Assembly: GCA_910587995.1 (NCBI GenBank)
Contig: CAJUNS010000023.1
Span: 1 to 38,978 of the forward strand
Length of the DNA: 38,978 nt
DNA from: an uncultured Oscillospiraceae bacterium
Lineage (GTDB): Bacteria > Bacillota_A > Clostridia > Oscillospirales > Acutalibacteraceae
Reading direction: 5' to 3'
The translations under genes were made by a program, and so were the position numbers. The notes below the pieces were generated by a model. It searched no databases. It had not been told where the DNA came from and saw nothing but the letters and a program-made list of their open reading frames with translations. Below are positions 14,569-23,900 of the stretch, piece after piece; positions within the stretch are counted from its first letter, which is position 1; each line of letters opens with the position of its first letter.

Positions 14569-16302
14569 TTGTTAAAACGCTTTAAACAATTCGTATCTTT
14601 TTACAAGCCTTATGCTGGCTGGTTTTTCGCGGACATGGCCTGTGCGCTGCTGATGTCCGCCATCGCGCTGGTGGTGCCCCTGGGCGTGCGCACCATCACA
14701 GAGGATGTGCTGGCCCAAGGCATGGCCAGCCCCCAGGGCCGCATTCTGCGGTTGGGGCTGATACTGTTTTTACTGGTAATCGTGCAGGCCCTCTGCCAGT
14801 ATTTTTTAGATTACCAGGGCCACCACATGGGCGCAAAAATGGAGCGGGATATGCGCGCCCAGCTTTTCCGGCACTGCCAGGGGATGTCTTTTTCCTTTTA
14901 CGATACCCACAAGGTAGGGGAGTTGATGTCCCGCATCACGGCAGACTCCCTATCCCTGGCAGAATTTTTCCACCACTTCCCCGAGGACGTGGTGGTGAAC
15001 GCCCTCAAGCTTGCGGGAGCCACGGCGATTCTGTTTGCCATCAACTGGAAGGTCACCCTGGCAATTCTGGCGCTTCTACCCTTTATGGCAGTATACACCC
15101 TGTACTACAGCCGGAAAATGCGGGAGGCCCTGGCCCAGGGCCGCAGGCGCGCGGGGGATATCAACGCCCAGGTGGAGGATTCCCTTTCCGGCGTGCGGGT
15201 GGTGCAGTCCTTCACAAACGAGGGAGTCGAGGAGGAAAAGTTTGACCGGCAGAACCAGCGCTTCCTGGAGAGCCGTCGCCGGGGCTACCAGGGCGAGGCC
15301 AGGCTTTACTGCGGCATGGACGCCTTTGCGAACCTGCTGCCCATTGCGGTGGCGGTGTTTGGGGGGCTGGCTATCTGGGCGGGGGCCATGGCGCTGCCCG
15401 ATCTTATCCTTTTTATGCTGTACGTGAATTATTTTGCCGGTCCGGTGCGCAGCCTTGCAAACACCAGCCGCCTTTTGCAGGAGGGCGTTACCAGTTTTGC
15501 CCGGTATTGGGAGATGATGGAAACGCCCCCGGAAATCCAGGACAGCCCGGAGGCACGGGAGCTTCCCAAAGTCAAGGGCGATTTGGAGCTGCGGGGCGTC
15601 TCCTTCTCCTATAACGGCGGCGCTTCCGTATTCCACGGGCTGAATCTGTCCATTAAGGCCGGGGAGTATGTGGCCCTGGTGGGCGCTTCCGGCGTGGGGA
15701 AAACCACGCTTTGCTCCCTTATTCCCCGGTTCTACCAGGTGCAGAAGGGGCAGATCCTGCTGGACGGCCAGCCTGTGGAAAAGGCCGCCCTGCGCTCCCT
15801 GCGGCAGAACATCGGTATGGTACAGCAGGACGTGTACCTGTTTGCAGGCACCATCGGGGAAAACATAGCCTACGGCAAGCCTGGCTGCACCCAGGAGGAA
15901 ATCGTTGCCGCCGCGCAAAAGGCAGGCGCCCATGAGTTCATCCAGAAGCTGCCCCAGGGGTATGACACAGACGTTGGCCCTCATGGCGTGCGCCTTTCCG
16001 GCGGACAGCAGCAGCGAATTTCCATAGCCCGGGTGTTCCTCAAAGATCCGCCCATTCTGATTTTTGACGAGGCCACCAGCGCCCTGGACGCCCACAGCGA
16101 GCGGGTGGTCCAGGACTCCTTGGAGCGGTTGGCCCAGAGCCGCACCACCTTGGTCATCGCCCACAGGCTTTCCACTGTGCGCAAGGCCGGGCGCATTATT
16201 GTACTGGACGAGAACGGCGTGTGCGAGCAGGGAACCCACCAAGAGCTGTTGGCTCTCGGCGGCGCGTACACCGGGCTCTACCAGGCCGCTTTGGAGCTCT
16301 AA
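14569..16302 (+). CDS. ABC transporter, fused membrane and ATPase domains (exporter)
   Basis: A 577-residue half-transporter of the MsbA/LmrA/MdlB type that works as a dimer to export hydrophobic compounds, lipids or peptides. Residues 1-300 form six membrane helices, with the DYQGHHMGAKMERDMRAQLF loop typical of type-1 exporters. The ATPase part begins near 340 (LELRGVSFSYNGG), with Walker A in VGASGVGKTTLC, a Q-loop at IGMVQQDVYLFAG, signature LSGGQQQRISIAR, Walker B ILIFDEATSALD and the H-loop in VIAHRLSTV. The Walker A has V instead of the common S before GKT. Start is TTG 14569, chosen for GGAGGG seven bases upstream. The gene stands alone, so it is probably a homodimer. The long leader suggests it is induced by its substrate, possibly an antimicrobial. 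Confidence 0.93.
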   Translation: MLKRFKQFVSFYKPYAGWFFADMACALLMSAIALVVPLGVRTITEDVLAQGMASPQGRILRLGLILFLLVIVQALCQYFLDYQGHHMGAKMERDMRAQLFRHCQGMSFSFYDTHKVGELMSRITADSLSLAEFFHHFPEDVVVNALKLAGATAILFAINWKVTLAILALLPFMAVYTLYYSRKMREALAQGRRRAGDINAQVEDSLSGVRVVQSFTNEGVEEEKFDRQNQRFLESRRRGYQGEARLYCGMDAFANLLPIAVAVFGGLAIWAGAMALPDLILFMLYVNYFAGPVRSLANTSRLLQEGVTSFARYWEMMETPPEIQDSPEARELPKVKGDLELRGVSFSYNGGASVFHGLNLSIKAGEYVALVGASGVGKTTLCSLIPRFYQVQKGQILLDGQPVEKAALRSLRQNIGMVQQDVYLFAGTIGENIAYGKPGCTQEEIVAAAQKAGAHEFIQKLPQGYDTDVGPHGVRLSGGQQQRISIARVFLKDPPILIFDEATSALDAHSERVVQDSLERLAQSRTTLVIAHRLSTVRKAGRIIVLDENGVCEQGTHQELLALGGAYTGLYQAALEL

Positions 16303-16310
16303 CAACATAA

Positions 16311-16358
16311 AACCAGCCCTCGGAAAGCGGAGGACGTTTTGCCGGGGGCTGGTTTTTG
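16311..16358 (+). terminator. Terminator of the ABC exporter gene
   Basis: AACCAGCCC (16311-16319) pairs with GGGCTGGTT (16346-16354), with an inner pairing of a purine-rich loop, followed by TTTTTG. It starts nine bases after the stop codon. Confidence 0.85.
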
Positions 16359-16444
16359 TTTTGCGTGGAGTGTCTAAAGGGCGCAGTTTTTAAAGAGTCA
16401 TACGGAGTGGCCTCCGCCGCAAAGGTCGCGGCTGCGGCAAGGCC

Positions 16445-16495
16445 GTGGGACTCCGTCCCACACCCTGCCACTTTTGAAAAGTGGACAAAACTTTT
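16445..16495. repeat. Intergenic palindrome cluster resembling the window-start repeat
   Basis: GTGGGAC/GTCCCAC (16445-16461) is followed by CCACTTTT-g-AAAAGTGG (16468-16484) and then CAAAACTTTT. The 229-bp repeat on its reverse strand has the same order of parts: a hairpin with T/A-rich inner arms, then CCAAAACTTTT. The rest of 16359-16562 has no gene that can be supported. Confidence 0.4.
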
Positions 16496-16562
16496 ACTGT
16501 TGTGCTTGGCGGGCTTTTCTCTTAACAAAACACGCGTTTGGACACTCCCGTTTTGCGGCTCT

Positions 16563-17441
16563 TTATTTTGGCTGGTAGCTGACAAACGCGAAGTGCCTGC
16601 TGTCCGGCGACCAGGAGTTCACGTTGATGGTCCCCTGTCCGCCGTAGAGCTCCGCAATGGTGCGCACCGGCCCGCCAGAGGCCGCCATCAGCCGCAGCTC
16701 CACCTGTTTGCCGGGCAGATGCTCCCCAGGCTCCAAGTCGCCCTTCCGGTAGGAAAGCATCACCACCTGGGTCCCGTCTGGAGAAACATGGGGGAACCAG
16801 GTGTTCCGGTCCAGGTCAAAGGTCATCTGGGTCTGCTCCGAGCCATCGGCCTTCATGCGCCAAGCCTGCATCAGCCCCGTGTGCACGGAGTTGAACCAGA
16901 TGGATTCCCCGTCCGGGCTGTACTCCGGGCCATCGTTAAGGCCGGGGGCGCTGGTGAGCCGCAGCTCCTCGCCGCCCTCCGCGGGAATGGCGTAAATATC
17001 AAACTCCCCGTCCCGCTGGGCGCAGTAGGTCAGGGTGGTCCCGTCCGGGGACCAGCCGTGGAGGTAGCTGGGGCCCAGCGGGGTTACCAGCCGGGGCGTA
17101 CCCCCAGCCAGGGGCAGGATGTAGACCCGGGACTGCCGGTCCTCCCGGGTCATATGGCTGATGGCAATGGCCCTGCCATCGGGAGAGAGCACATGGTCGT
17201 TGTTGCAGGCCGTGGCAAAGCCGGTGGGGATGGGTGCGCTGGCGCGGCTTTCCAGGTCAAAGCGGTAGAGCCTGCCGCCGCTGTTGTAGACCAGAAAGCT
17301 TCCGTCTTTGGACCAGTTGGGGGCTTCAATTACCCCATCGAACCGGGCCAGAGCCTCCCGCTCTCCGGTTTCCAGGTGGTAGACTTCCAGAATGGAGTTT
17401 TCTTCTTGGATCCAGGGATTTTTCTGTGGCGACGGTTTCAT
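16563..17441 (-). CDS. TolB/PD40-type beta-propeller protein
   Basis: A 292-residue protein built from repeated WD40-like (PD40) blades: SPDGRAIAISHM, WSPDGTTLTYCAQRDGEFDIY, YSPDGESIWFNSV, VSPDGTQVVMLSY and WSPDSRHFAFVSY. Such propellers resemble the beta-propeller part of TolB and of oligogalacturonate-lyase-like proteins. No lyase or peptidase residues can be placed, so it is best called a propeller of unknown ligand. There is no signal peptide, so it is probably cytoplasmic. ATG 17441 has GAAGGAG upstream. It is the last of four close minus-strand genes led by murC, 36 bases after the lipoprotein gene. Confidence 0.82.
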   Translation of the reverse strand: MKPSPQKNPWIQEENSILEVYHLETGEREALARFDGVIEAPNWSKDGSFLVYNSGGRLYRFDLESRASAPIPTGFATACNNDHVLSPDGRAIAISHMTREDRQSRVYILPLAGGTPRLVTPLGPSYLHGWSPDGTTLTYCAQRDGEFDIYAIPAEGGEELRLTSAPGLNDGPEYSPDGESIWFNSVHTGLMQAWRMKADGSEQTQMTFDLDRNTWFPHVSPDGTQVVMLSYRKGDLEPGEHLPGKQVELRLMAASGGPVRTIAELYGGQGTINVNSWSPDSRHFAFVSYQPK

Positions 17442-17477
17442 AATGGCAGCTCCTTCTAAAAAATACATGAATTTGTT

Positions 17478-17957
17478 CTATGTGGGCGCCGGGGCTTCTC
17501 CGGCTTCGCGGCTCTGGCCATGCCAACTGTCATAAGCCTGCATCGCCTGCTCCAAAAGGGCATCCTCTGCCACGCCCAGTACAGACACCTCCGATACCCC
17601 GGTCAGCTGGCCCGGGGAGCTCATCCGGAGGCCTTCCGCGCGCACATCCAGAATCTGTCCCACCTCCAACTGGTCCAGGCCCTCCGCCAAATGGACCATA
17701 TCCGCCTCCGCGGAGAAGGAGGTCAGACCGGTGCGGCTATAGAGCATCCCGCCCAGCGTCTGTCCGTCTTCCCCATAGGAAAGGGATACCAGCACATATT
17801 CTTCGCGCGGCTCCGCCGTGGGGGAGGGAGAAAGCTCCTCTGTAGGCGCGGGGGCTGCGGTGGGAACGGGAGTAGGGGAGGGCCCCGGCTCTGGCGCTGG
17901 GGTGGCGCAGGCTCCCAGCAGGCAGGCAATTAACAGAACGGCAAAAAGCTTTTTCAT
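17478..17957 (-). CDS. Putative lipoprotein with Pro/Thr-rich linker
   Basis: A 159-residue protein with a short signal peptide, MKKLFAVLLIACLLGAC, where LLGAC is a lipobox and Cys17 the expected lipid anchor. After it come about 40 residues rich in Pro, Ala and Thr (an extended linker away from the membrane) and then a small domain of about 90 residues with no family recognised (VLVSLSYGEDGQTLGGMLYS, then SSPGQLTGVSEVSVLGV). The ATG at 17957 is preceded by AAAGGG. It lies between a Cof-type phosphatase and the propeller gene. A role at the outer face of the membrane is likely; anything more is unknown. Confidence 0.8.
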   Translation of the reverse strand: MKKLFAVLLIACLLGACATPAPEPGPSPTPVPTAAPAPTEELSPSPTAEPREEYVLVSLSYGEDGQTLGGMLYSRTGLTSFSAEADMVHLAEGLDQLEVGQILDVRAEGLRMSSPGQLTGVSEVSVLGVAEDALLEQAMQAYDSWHGQSREAGEAPAPT

Positions 17958-17989
17958 AGGAATCAACCCTTTCTTGGACCTGGTGGGGA

Positions 17990-18766
17990 TCATAGGACAT
18001 GAAAATGGCGCAGCGCCTTTTCAATGCCATCCTGGCCCACAGGGCTGGTTATGTAACAGGCGGCGGACTTGGCACTCTCCGTGCCATTTCCCATAGCCAC
18101 GCCGGTTCCCGCCCAGCGGAGCATCTGCGCGTCGTTGTCCCCGTCCCCAAAGACCATTACTTCCTCCCGCTGGATGTGAAAGTATTCCGCCGCCGCCCTA
18201 ATGCCCACCTGCTTGCCGCCGGTTTTGGGGATGATATCGAAAATGCTGCCCCCGGCGCTGGTGATTTCAATGTGTTCCAAAGCATCCAGCGCGGGAAGAT
18301 CCTCTGGGCTGTAGATGAGAAACTGCAAAACTGGATGCTCCGCCAGCCGGGCCGGGTCGTAAGCGCGCCCGGGCGGGAGAAGATGGCCGGATATAAAGTG
18401 CCGGTCAATCTCCGGGGAGGGAACGGTGTAAAAATAAGCGTCTTCCTCAATAATCAGGCTGGGGAAGCCCTTCTGCCGGGAGACAGCGTCCAGGCAGCGG
18501 ATGTCTTCCGGGTGGTGGCCCAGCCTGTGGATGACGGAACCGTCCGCCAAGACCACTAGCTGGCCGTTCATGGTCACGTAGCCGTCAAAGGGGAACATGG
18601 CCTCCATAAAGGTTACCATGGCGGGGAAGCGGCCGGTGGCCACAAAGAGCTTGACGCCTTTATCCCGCAGGACATGCAGGCTCCGCTTGGTAGAGTCCGG
18701 CATGACGCCTCCGCGGCCATGGTCCAGCAAAGTCCCGTCAATGTCGAAAAAAACCGCTTTTACCAT
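17990..18766 (-). CDS. Cof-type HAD phosphatase
   Basis: A 258-residue enzyme of the HAD IIB (Cof/YbiV-like) subfamily, which removes phosphate from small sugar phosphates or cofactors. Motif I is AVFFDIDGTLL with both aspartates, motif II is LFVATGRF, the conserved Lys is in IPKTGGKQVGI and motif IV is VMVFGDGDNDAQML, with the IIB cap between II and III (about residues 80-185). ATG 18766 is used; a TTG seven codons earlier shares the same GGGAG ribosome site, but the ATG gives the usual N-terminus. It begins 28 bases after murC and is probably co-transcribed with it. Substrate unknown. Confidence 0.9.
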   Translation of the reverse strand: MVKAVFFDIDGTLLDHGRGGVMPDSTKRSLHVLRDKGVKLFVATGRFPAMVTFMEAMFPFDGYVTMNGQLVVLADGSVIHRLGHHPEDIRCLDAVSRQKGFPSLIIEEDAYFYTVPSPEIDRHFISGHLLPPGRAYDPARLAEHPVLQFLIYSPEDLPALDALEHIEITSAGGSIFDIIPKTGGKQVGIRAAAEYFHIQREEVMVFGDGDNDAQMLRWAGTGVAMGNGTESAKSAACYITSPVGQDGIEKALRHFHVL

Positions 18767-18794
18767 CTTGTTCTTTCTCCCTTCCAAGCCCGCC

Positions 18795-20174
18795 TCATTG
18801 GGCCCCTGTCCGGTATTTTTCCACGATCAAATTGGCGCATTTATAGATGTCGCCGCCGCCCAGGGTGAGAATCAGGTCCCCGGCCTGGGCCTGCTCCATC
18901 ACATAGTTGGCAATCTCCTCAAAGCTGCCGAACCACCGGCTGCCCGGCACTTTGGCGGCCAGGTCGCTGGTTTGGATGCCGTAAATGTTTTCCTCCCGCA
19001 CCGCCAGGATTTCCGTCATCACCAGATGGTCGGGGATGGCCAGAGCCTGGGCGAAGTCCTCCAAAAAAGAATAGGTCCGGGAGTAGGTGTGGGGCTGAAA
19101 CACCGCCCAAACCTGGCGGTATCCCATTTTCATGGCAGAGGACAGCACAGAGGTAAGCTCCGTGGGGTGGTGGGCAAAATCATCGGCCACCGTGACCCCT
19201 TGGAACTTGCCCAGAACCTCAAACCGGCGGTGCACCCCGGAAAACCGGCTGAGGGACTGGCAGATGGACTCCGGCGCAACGCCCAGGTAATGGGCGGCGG
19301 CAGCGGCGGCCAGGGCATTCAGCAGGTTGTGCTTGCCCGGCACGGCCAGCTGAACGCGGCCCAAAGGCTTGCCCCGGTGCATCAGGGTAAAGTCCTCGCA
19401 GGCGGTGGGCTCCTCGTTTAAGTCCGCCGGGTAATAATCGCAGGCGCTGCCCAGGCCAAAGGTGACCACCTCTTTCCCCGCCCGCACAGCGGCCAGGGCG
19501 TTTTTGTCCTCGCCGTTGACAATCAGGGCCCGGGCAGTCTGCCCCGCAAACTGGCGGAAGGACTTGACGATGTTCTCCAACGTTTCAAAATAATCCAAAT
19601 GGTCCGCCTCAATGTTGAGGATCAGGGACACCGCTGGTTCCAGCTGCAAAAAGGAGTCCACATACTCGCAGGCCTCGCAGACCATGGTTCCGCTGGCGCC
19701 CACCCGGCTGTTGCCCCCAATGAGAGGGAGCTTGCCGCCGATAATGGCGCTGGGGTCCCGCCCGGCCTCCACAAAAATTTGGGTGAGCATGGCGGTGGTG
19801 GTGGTTTTGCCGTGGGTGCCGGAAACCGCCACCAGCTCGGGGTAAAGGGAGGTAAGCATGCCCAGCATCACCGAGCGCTCTAAGGTGGGGATGCCCTTTT
19901 CCCGGGCGGCGGTCAGCTCCGGGTTGTCGGGCTTGCAGGCGGCGGTGTAGACCAAGGCCTGGGCGCTGCCGATGTTTTCCGGCCGGTTGCCCAGCTGGAC
20001 CGGAATTCCGCTGGCCCGGACCCGGTCCAGGGTGTCCGACTCGCTTTGGTCCGAGCCGGTGATTTCATAGCCTTTTGCAAACAAAATTTCAGCCATAGGG
20101 CACATGCCAGAGCCGCCAATGCCCAAAAAGTGGATGCGCCGCATGCTGTCCAAAATATTATCATGTCTCTCCAT
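18795..20174 (-). CDS. murC: UDP-N-acetylmuramate--L-alanine ligase
   Basis: A 459-residue cytoplasmic enzyme that adds L-alanine to UDP-MurNAc using ATP, the first amino-acid step of peptidoglycan precursor synthesis. Diagnostic parts are the N-terminal Rossmann loop IHFLGIGGSGMCPMAEIL, the Mur ligase ATP loop VSGTHGKTTTTAML near residue 115, ILNIEADHLDYF, and the C-terminal region with SGVHRRFEVLG and DDFAHHPTE, which are typical of MurC rather than Mpl, MurD or MurE. Length is normal. The ATG at 20174 has AAAGGA about eight bases upstream. It leads the murC-cof-lipoprotein-propeller cluster and is not in the usual mra (dcw) gene cluster, as is common in Clostridia. Confidence 0.96.
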   Translation of the reverse strand: MERHDNILDSMRRIHFLGIGGSGMCPMAEILFAKGYEITGSDQSESDTLDRVRASGIPVQLGNRPENIGSAQALVYTAACKPDNPELTAAREKGIPTLERSVMLGMLTSLYPELVAVSGTHGKTTTTAMLTQIFVEAGRDPSAIIGGKLPLIGGNSRVGASGTMVCEACEYVDSFLQLEPAVSLILNIEADHLDYFETLENIVKSFRQFAGQTARALIVNGEDKNALAAVRAGKEVVTFGLGSACDYYPADLNEEPTACEDFTLMHRGKPLGRVQLAVPGKHNLLNALAAAAAAHYLGVAPESICQSLSRFSGVHRRFEVLGKFQGVTVADDFAHHPTELTSVLSSAMKMGYRQVWAVFQPHTYSRTYSFLEDFAQALAIPDHLVMTEILAVREENIYGIQTSDLAAKVPGSRWFGSFEEIANYVMEQAQAGDLILTLGGGDIYKCANLIVEKYRTGAQ

Positions 20175-20267
20175 ACTGTTTCATCCTTTCCTAAACGGAG
20201 CGCGGTCCGCTCCTTCCCAGCGCCGCCCGCCAGACCCACCAGGGCCTTTGGGCAGCGCCGCTTCTCT

Positions 20268-20296
20268 ATTATAGTGCAAAAAGCCCGCAAAATAAA
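20268..20296 (-). promoter_or_regulatory. Possible murC promoter
   Basis: A perfect -10 (TATAAT, minus strand 20273-20268) stands about 95 bases before murC. The -35 at 17 bases is TTTATT, only a weak match. Confidence 0.4.
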
Positions 20297-20437
20297 GGGG
20301 TTTAGCAAAAAATTAGCCCCGCCCGCCCCTGAAAGGCCGCGGGGCCCAAAGAGGAGAGGGCCGGGGCTGGAAAGGAGTAGCACATTCCTGCGCCGCGGCA
20401 TAGGATGGCATAAAGGAAAAAAAGGAGGGACAAGGCC

Positions 20438-20884
20438 ATGGGAGGAGAAAGCGGCCTGTGGGGGCCAGGGGGCCGGGAGCTCCAAGAGGGCCTGGGGCTC
20501 ATAGAGGAATCCCAGGCCTTGCTGCGCCAAATTTTGGCTGGGCTCCTGCTGCAATACGCTTCGCTGGACGTGCAAAAGCAGCGGCTGGTGCGGCCGGAGG
20601 CCCCGGTCCCCAACCCCCAGTGCATGCAGATGGGAGCCTCGCTGCTCACCTTAAGCGCCCTGCTGGGGTTTCAGCGGCAGACGGAGGCTCTGGCGGCCCA
20701 GGCCGGGGAACAGGGAGCCCCTACAGACGGTATGGACGTAAGGCTGGGCGCGGTCAGCATTTTGATCACCCTCATCCGCTTTTTGCGGCTGGCCGGGGAG
20801 TCCGGGTCCTCGGAGCAGGGGTCCCCGGGGAAGGGGGAAGAGGCCTTGGCGGAGACGGAGCTTCTCAGCCAGCCGGTGGAATAG
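20438..20884 (+). CDS. Hypothetical protein, helical
   Basis: A 148-residue protein with no family recognised. It is probably almost all helix: two stretches (residues about 14-50, with LLRQILAGLLLQYASLDVQ, and about 63-85, with LLTLSALLGF) and a hydrophobic run near 105-117 (LGAVSILITLIRFLRLAG), flanked by Gly- and Glu-rich ends. The C-terminus is acidic. Support for it being real comes from a strong AAGGAGGG eight bases before ATG 20438 and a good terminator right after the stop. It is a single-gene unit between divergent murC and convergent nifJ. Confidence 0.7.
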   Translation: MGGESGLWGPGGRELQEGLGLIEESQALLRQILAGLLLQYASLDVQKQRLVRPEAPVPNPQCMQMGASLLTLSALLGFQRQTEALAAQAGEQGAPTDGMDVRLGAVSILITLIRFLRLAGESGSSEQGSPGKGEEALAETELLSQPVE

Positions 20885-20898
20885 CCGGGAGCCCACGC

Positions 20899-20936
20899 AA
20901 AAAGGTCCGCCCAGATTGACCTGGACGGACCTTTTT
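20899..20936. terminator. Bidirectional terminator between two convergent genes
   Basis: AAAAAGGTCCG and CGGACCTTTTT form the outer stem, with an inner CCAG/CTGG, so T-runs follow the stem on both strands. It lies between the 148-residue gene (+) and nifJ (-). Confidence 0.9.
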
Positions 20937-20955
20937 TATGGTTGAATGGTTCCGA

Positions 20956-23900
20956 TTACTCGGCCATCTTCTTCAGTTTAGCATACTTCTCCTGGGCATA
21001 CTTCTCTGCGTTCTGGAACAGGGTCTCGGCGCGCTCCGGGAAGGAACGGGTCAAGCTGTTGTAACGCACTTCGCCCATGATGAAGTCGCGGTAGGAGGCG
21101 GAAGGCTCCTTGCTGTCCAGCTGGAAGGGATTCTCGCCAGCGTCAGCCTTGCGGGGGTCGAAGCGGAAGTTATGCCAGTAGCCAGCGGCCACAGCCTTCT
21201 TCTCTTCCACCATAGAGACGCCCATGCCGCCCTTGATGCCGTGGTTGATGCAGGGGGCGTAAGCCAGAATGATGGAGGGGCCGTTGTAGCTCTCAGCCTC
21301 GTGGAAGGCCTTGATGCACTGGTTCATGTCCGCGCCCATGGCAACCTGAGCCACATACACATAGCCATAGCTCATGGCAATGGCGGCCAAGTCCTTCTTC
21401 TTCTGGGCCTTGCCGGTGGCGGCAAACTGGGCAACAGAGCCGCAGGGGGTGGACTTGGAAGCCTGCCCGCCGGTGTTGGAGTACACCTCGGTGTCAAACA
21501 CCAGCACATTGATGTTCTCGCCAGAGGCCAGGGCATGGTCCAAACCGCCGAAGCCGATGTCATAGGCCCAGCCGTCGCCGCCCAGAATCCACACGGACTT
21601 CTTGGCCAGATAATCCTTGTCCTTCAAAATCTCCAGAGCCAGAGTGCAGGCCTCGCAGTCGCAGTACTTCTCGCCAGCGGCCTTGCGGGCCTCGGCGTGG
21701 GCCTTCATTTCGCCCAGCTTGTCGCCGAAGACTTCTTTGGCTTTCTCGGAATTGCAGAACGCCAGGTTCTCGTCCACCGTCATCACGCCGTTCTCCAGAG
21801 CCTCAATGTAGGCAATGGCGGCAGCGTCATTGGCCTTGCTGTCGGTCATGGTGTCCAGCCAAGCCTTAGCGGCCTCCTTGATCTCGGGCACGGTATACTC
21901 AATGGCAACAAGCTTCTCGGTGAGCTCCGCCAGGCGGCCGCGCACCGCGTTCTGGGCCAGGGCCATGCCCAGGCCGAACTCGGCGTTGTCCTCAAACAGG
22001 GAGTTTTCCCAAGCGGGGCCATGGCCCTTCTTGTTCACGGTGTAGGGAGTGGCAGGCGCGGAACCGCCCCAAATGGAGGAGCAGCCCGTGGCGTTGGCAA
22101 TGAACATCTTGTCGCCGAACAGCTGGGTGGCCAGCTTGGCGTAAGGAGTCTCGCCGCAGCCGCCGCAAGCGCCGGAGAACTCCAGCAGGGGCTGCTTAAA
22201 CTGGCTGCCCTTCACGCTGGTCTCCTTAAACTTCTCGGCCACAGCCTCTTTGGCGGGCAGGTCGATGCCATAGTTGAACACAGCCTGCTGGGAACGCTGA
22301 GAGTCAATGGGAGCCATCTGCAGGGCCTTGGTCTTGGCCGGGCAGGTGGTGACGCAGCTTCCGCAGCCGGTGCAGTCCAGGGTGGAGATGACCATGGCAA
22401 AGTGCATGCCGGGCACGCCGGTCATGGGCTTGGAGAGGGTGCCCTCCGGAGCGGCGGCCAGCTCCTCATCGGTCATGGCGATGGGACGGATGACCGCGTG
22501 GGGGCACACATAAGAGCACTGGTTGCACTGGATGCAGTTCTCGGGAATCCACTGGGGCACGTCCACGGCCACGCCGCGCTTCTCATAAGCGGCGGTACCC
22601 TGGGGGCTGGTGCCATCGGCGTACTTCTCAAAGGTAGAAACAGGCAGGTCCTTGCCGTGGAAGGAGTTCACGGGGAACACCACGTTGTTGACGTAATCCA
22701 CCAGCTCGGGGCGGCTGCCGGTGGCAACCTTCTTCTGGCTGTCGTCGGCTGCGTCCTTCCAGGCGGCGGGCACGTCTACCTTCTTGTAGCCGGTGGCGCC
22801 TGCGTCAATGGCGTCGTGGTTCATCTTAACCACAGCCTCGCCCTTGCGGCCATAGGACTTCTGAGCGGCGTCCTTCATATACTGAATGGCGTCGGCCTCG
22901 GGGATGATCTTGGCAATGGAGAAGAAGGCGGACTGCAGCACCGTGTTGATGCGGGTGCCCAGGCCAATCTCCTTGCCGATCTTGAAGCCATCGATGGTGT
23001 ACAGGTTAATCTCGTTGTCGGCAATAAACTTCTTCACCTTGCCGGGCAGGCGCTCGTTGAGCTCCGCGTCGTCCCAGGCGCAGTTGAGCAGGAAGCTGCC
23101 GCCCTTCTTCAGGTCCTGCACCATGTCGTAGGTGTCCAGGTATGCGGGGTTGGAACAGGCCACAAAGTCCGCCTTGGAGATGTAGTAGGTGGACTTGATG
23201 GGGGTGTGGCCAAAGCGCAGGTGGGAGATGGTCAGGCCGCCGGACTTCTTGGAGTCGTAGTCAAAGTAGCCCTGGGCGTACATGTCGGTGTGGTCGCCGA
23301 TGATCTTGATGGAGTTCTTGTTGGCGCCCACGGTGCCGTCGGAGCCCAGGCCCCAGAACTTGCAGGAAGTGGTGCCGGCGGGGGCGGTGTCGGGATCCTC
23401 CTTGACCTCCAGGGACAGATGGGTCACATCGTCCACAATGCCGATGGTGAAGCGCTTCTTGGGCTCGGCGAACTCCATGTTGCGGTAAACGGCGATGATG
23501 TCGCTGGGCTTGGTGTCCTTGCTGCCCAGGCCGTAGCGGCCGGTGTAAATGGGGCAGGCGCCAAAGCTGGTGCCGTTGACAGCGGCCAGCACGTCCAGGT
23601 ACAGGGGCTCGCCAATGGAGCCGGGCTCCTTGGTGCGGTCCAGCACGGAGATCTTCTTTACGGTCTCGGGCAGCACGTCCAGCAGGTAGTTGGCCACAAA
23701 GGGACGGTACAGATGTACCTTTACCAGGCCCACCTTCTCACCGGCGGCGGTCAGGTAGTCAATGACCTCCTCAATGGTCTCGCAGGCGGAGCCCATGGCG
23801 ATGATGACCTTGTCCGCGTCGGGCGCGCCGTAATAGTTAAAGGGCTTGTAGTTGGTGCCCAGCTTCTCGTTCACCTTGTTCATGTACTCGACAGCCACCT

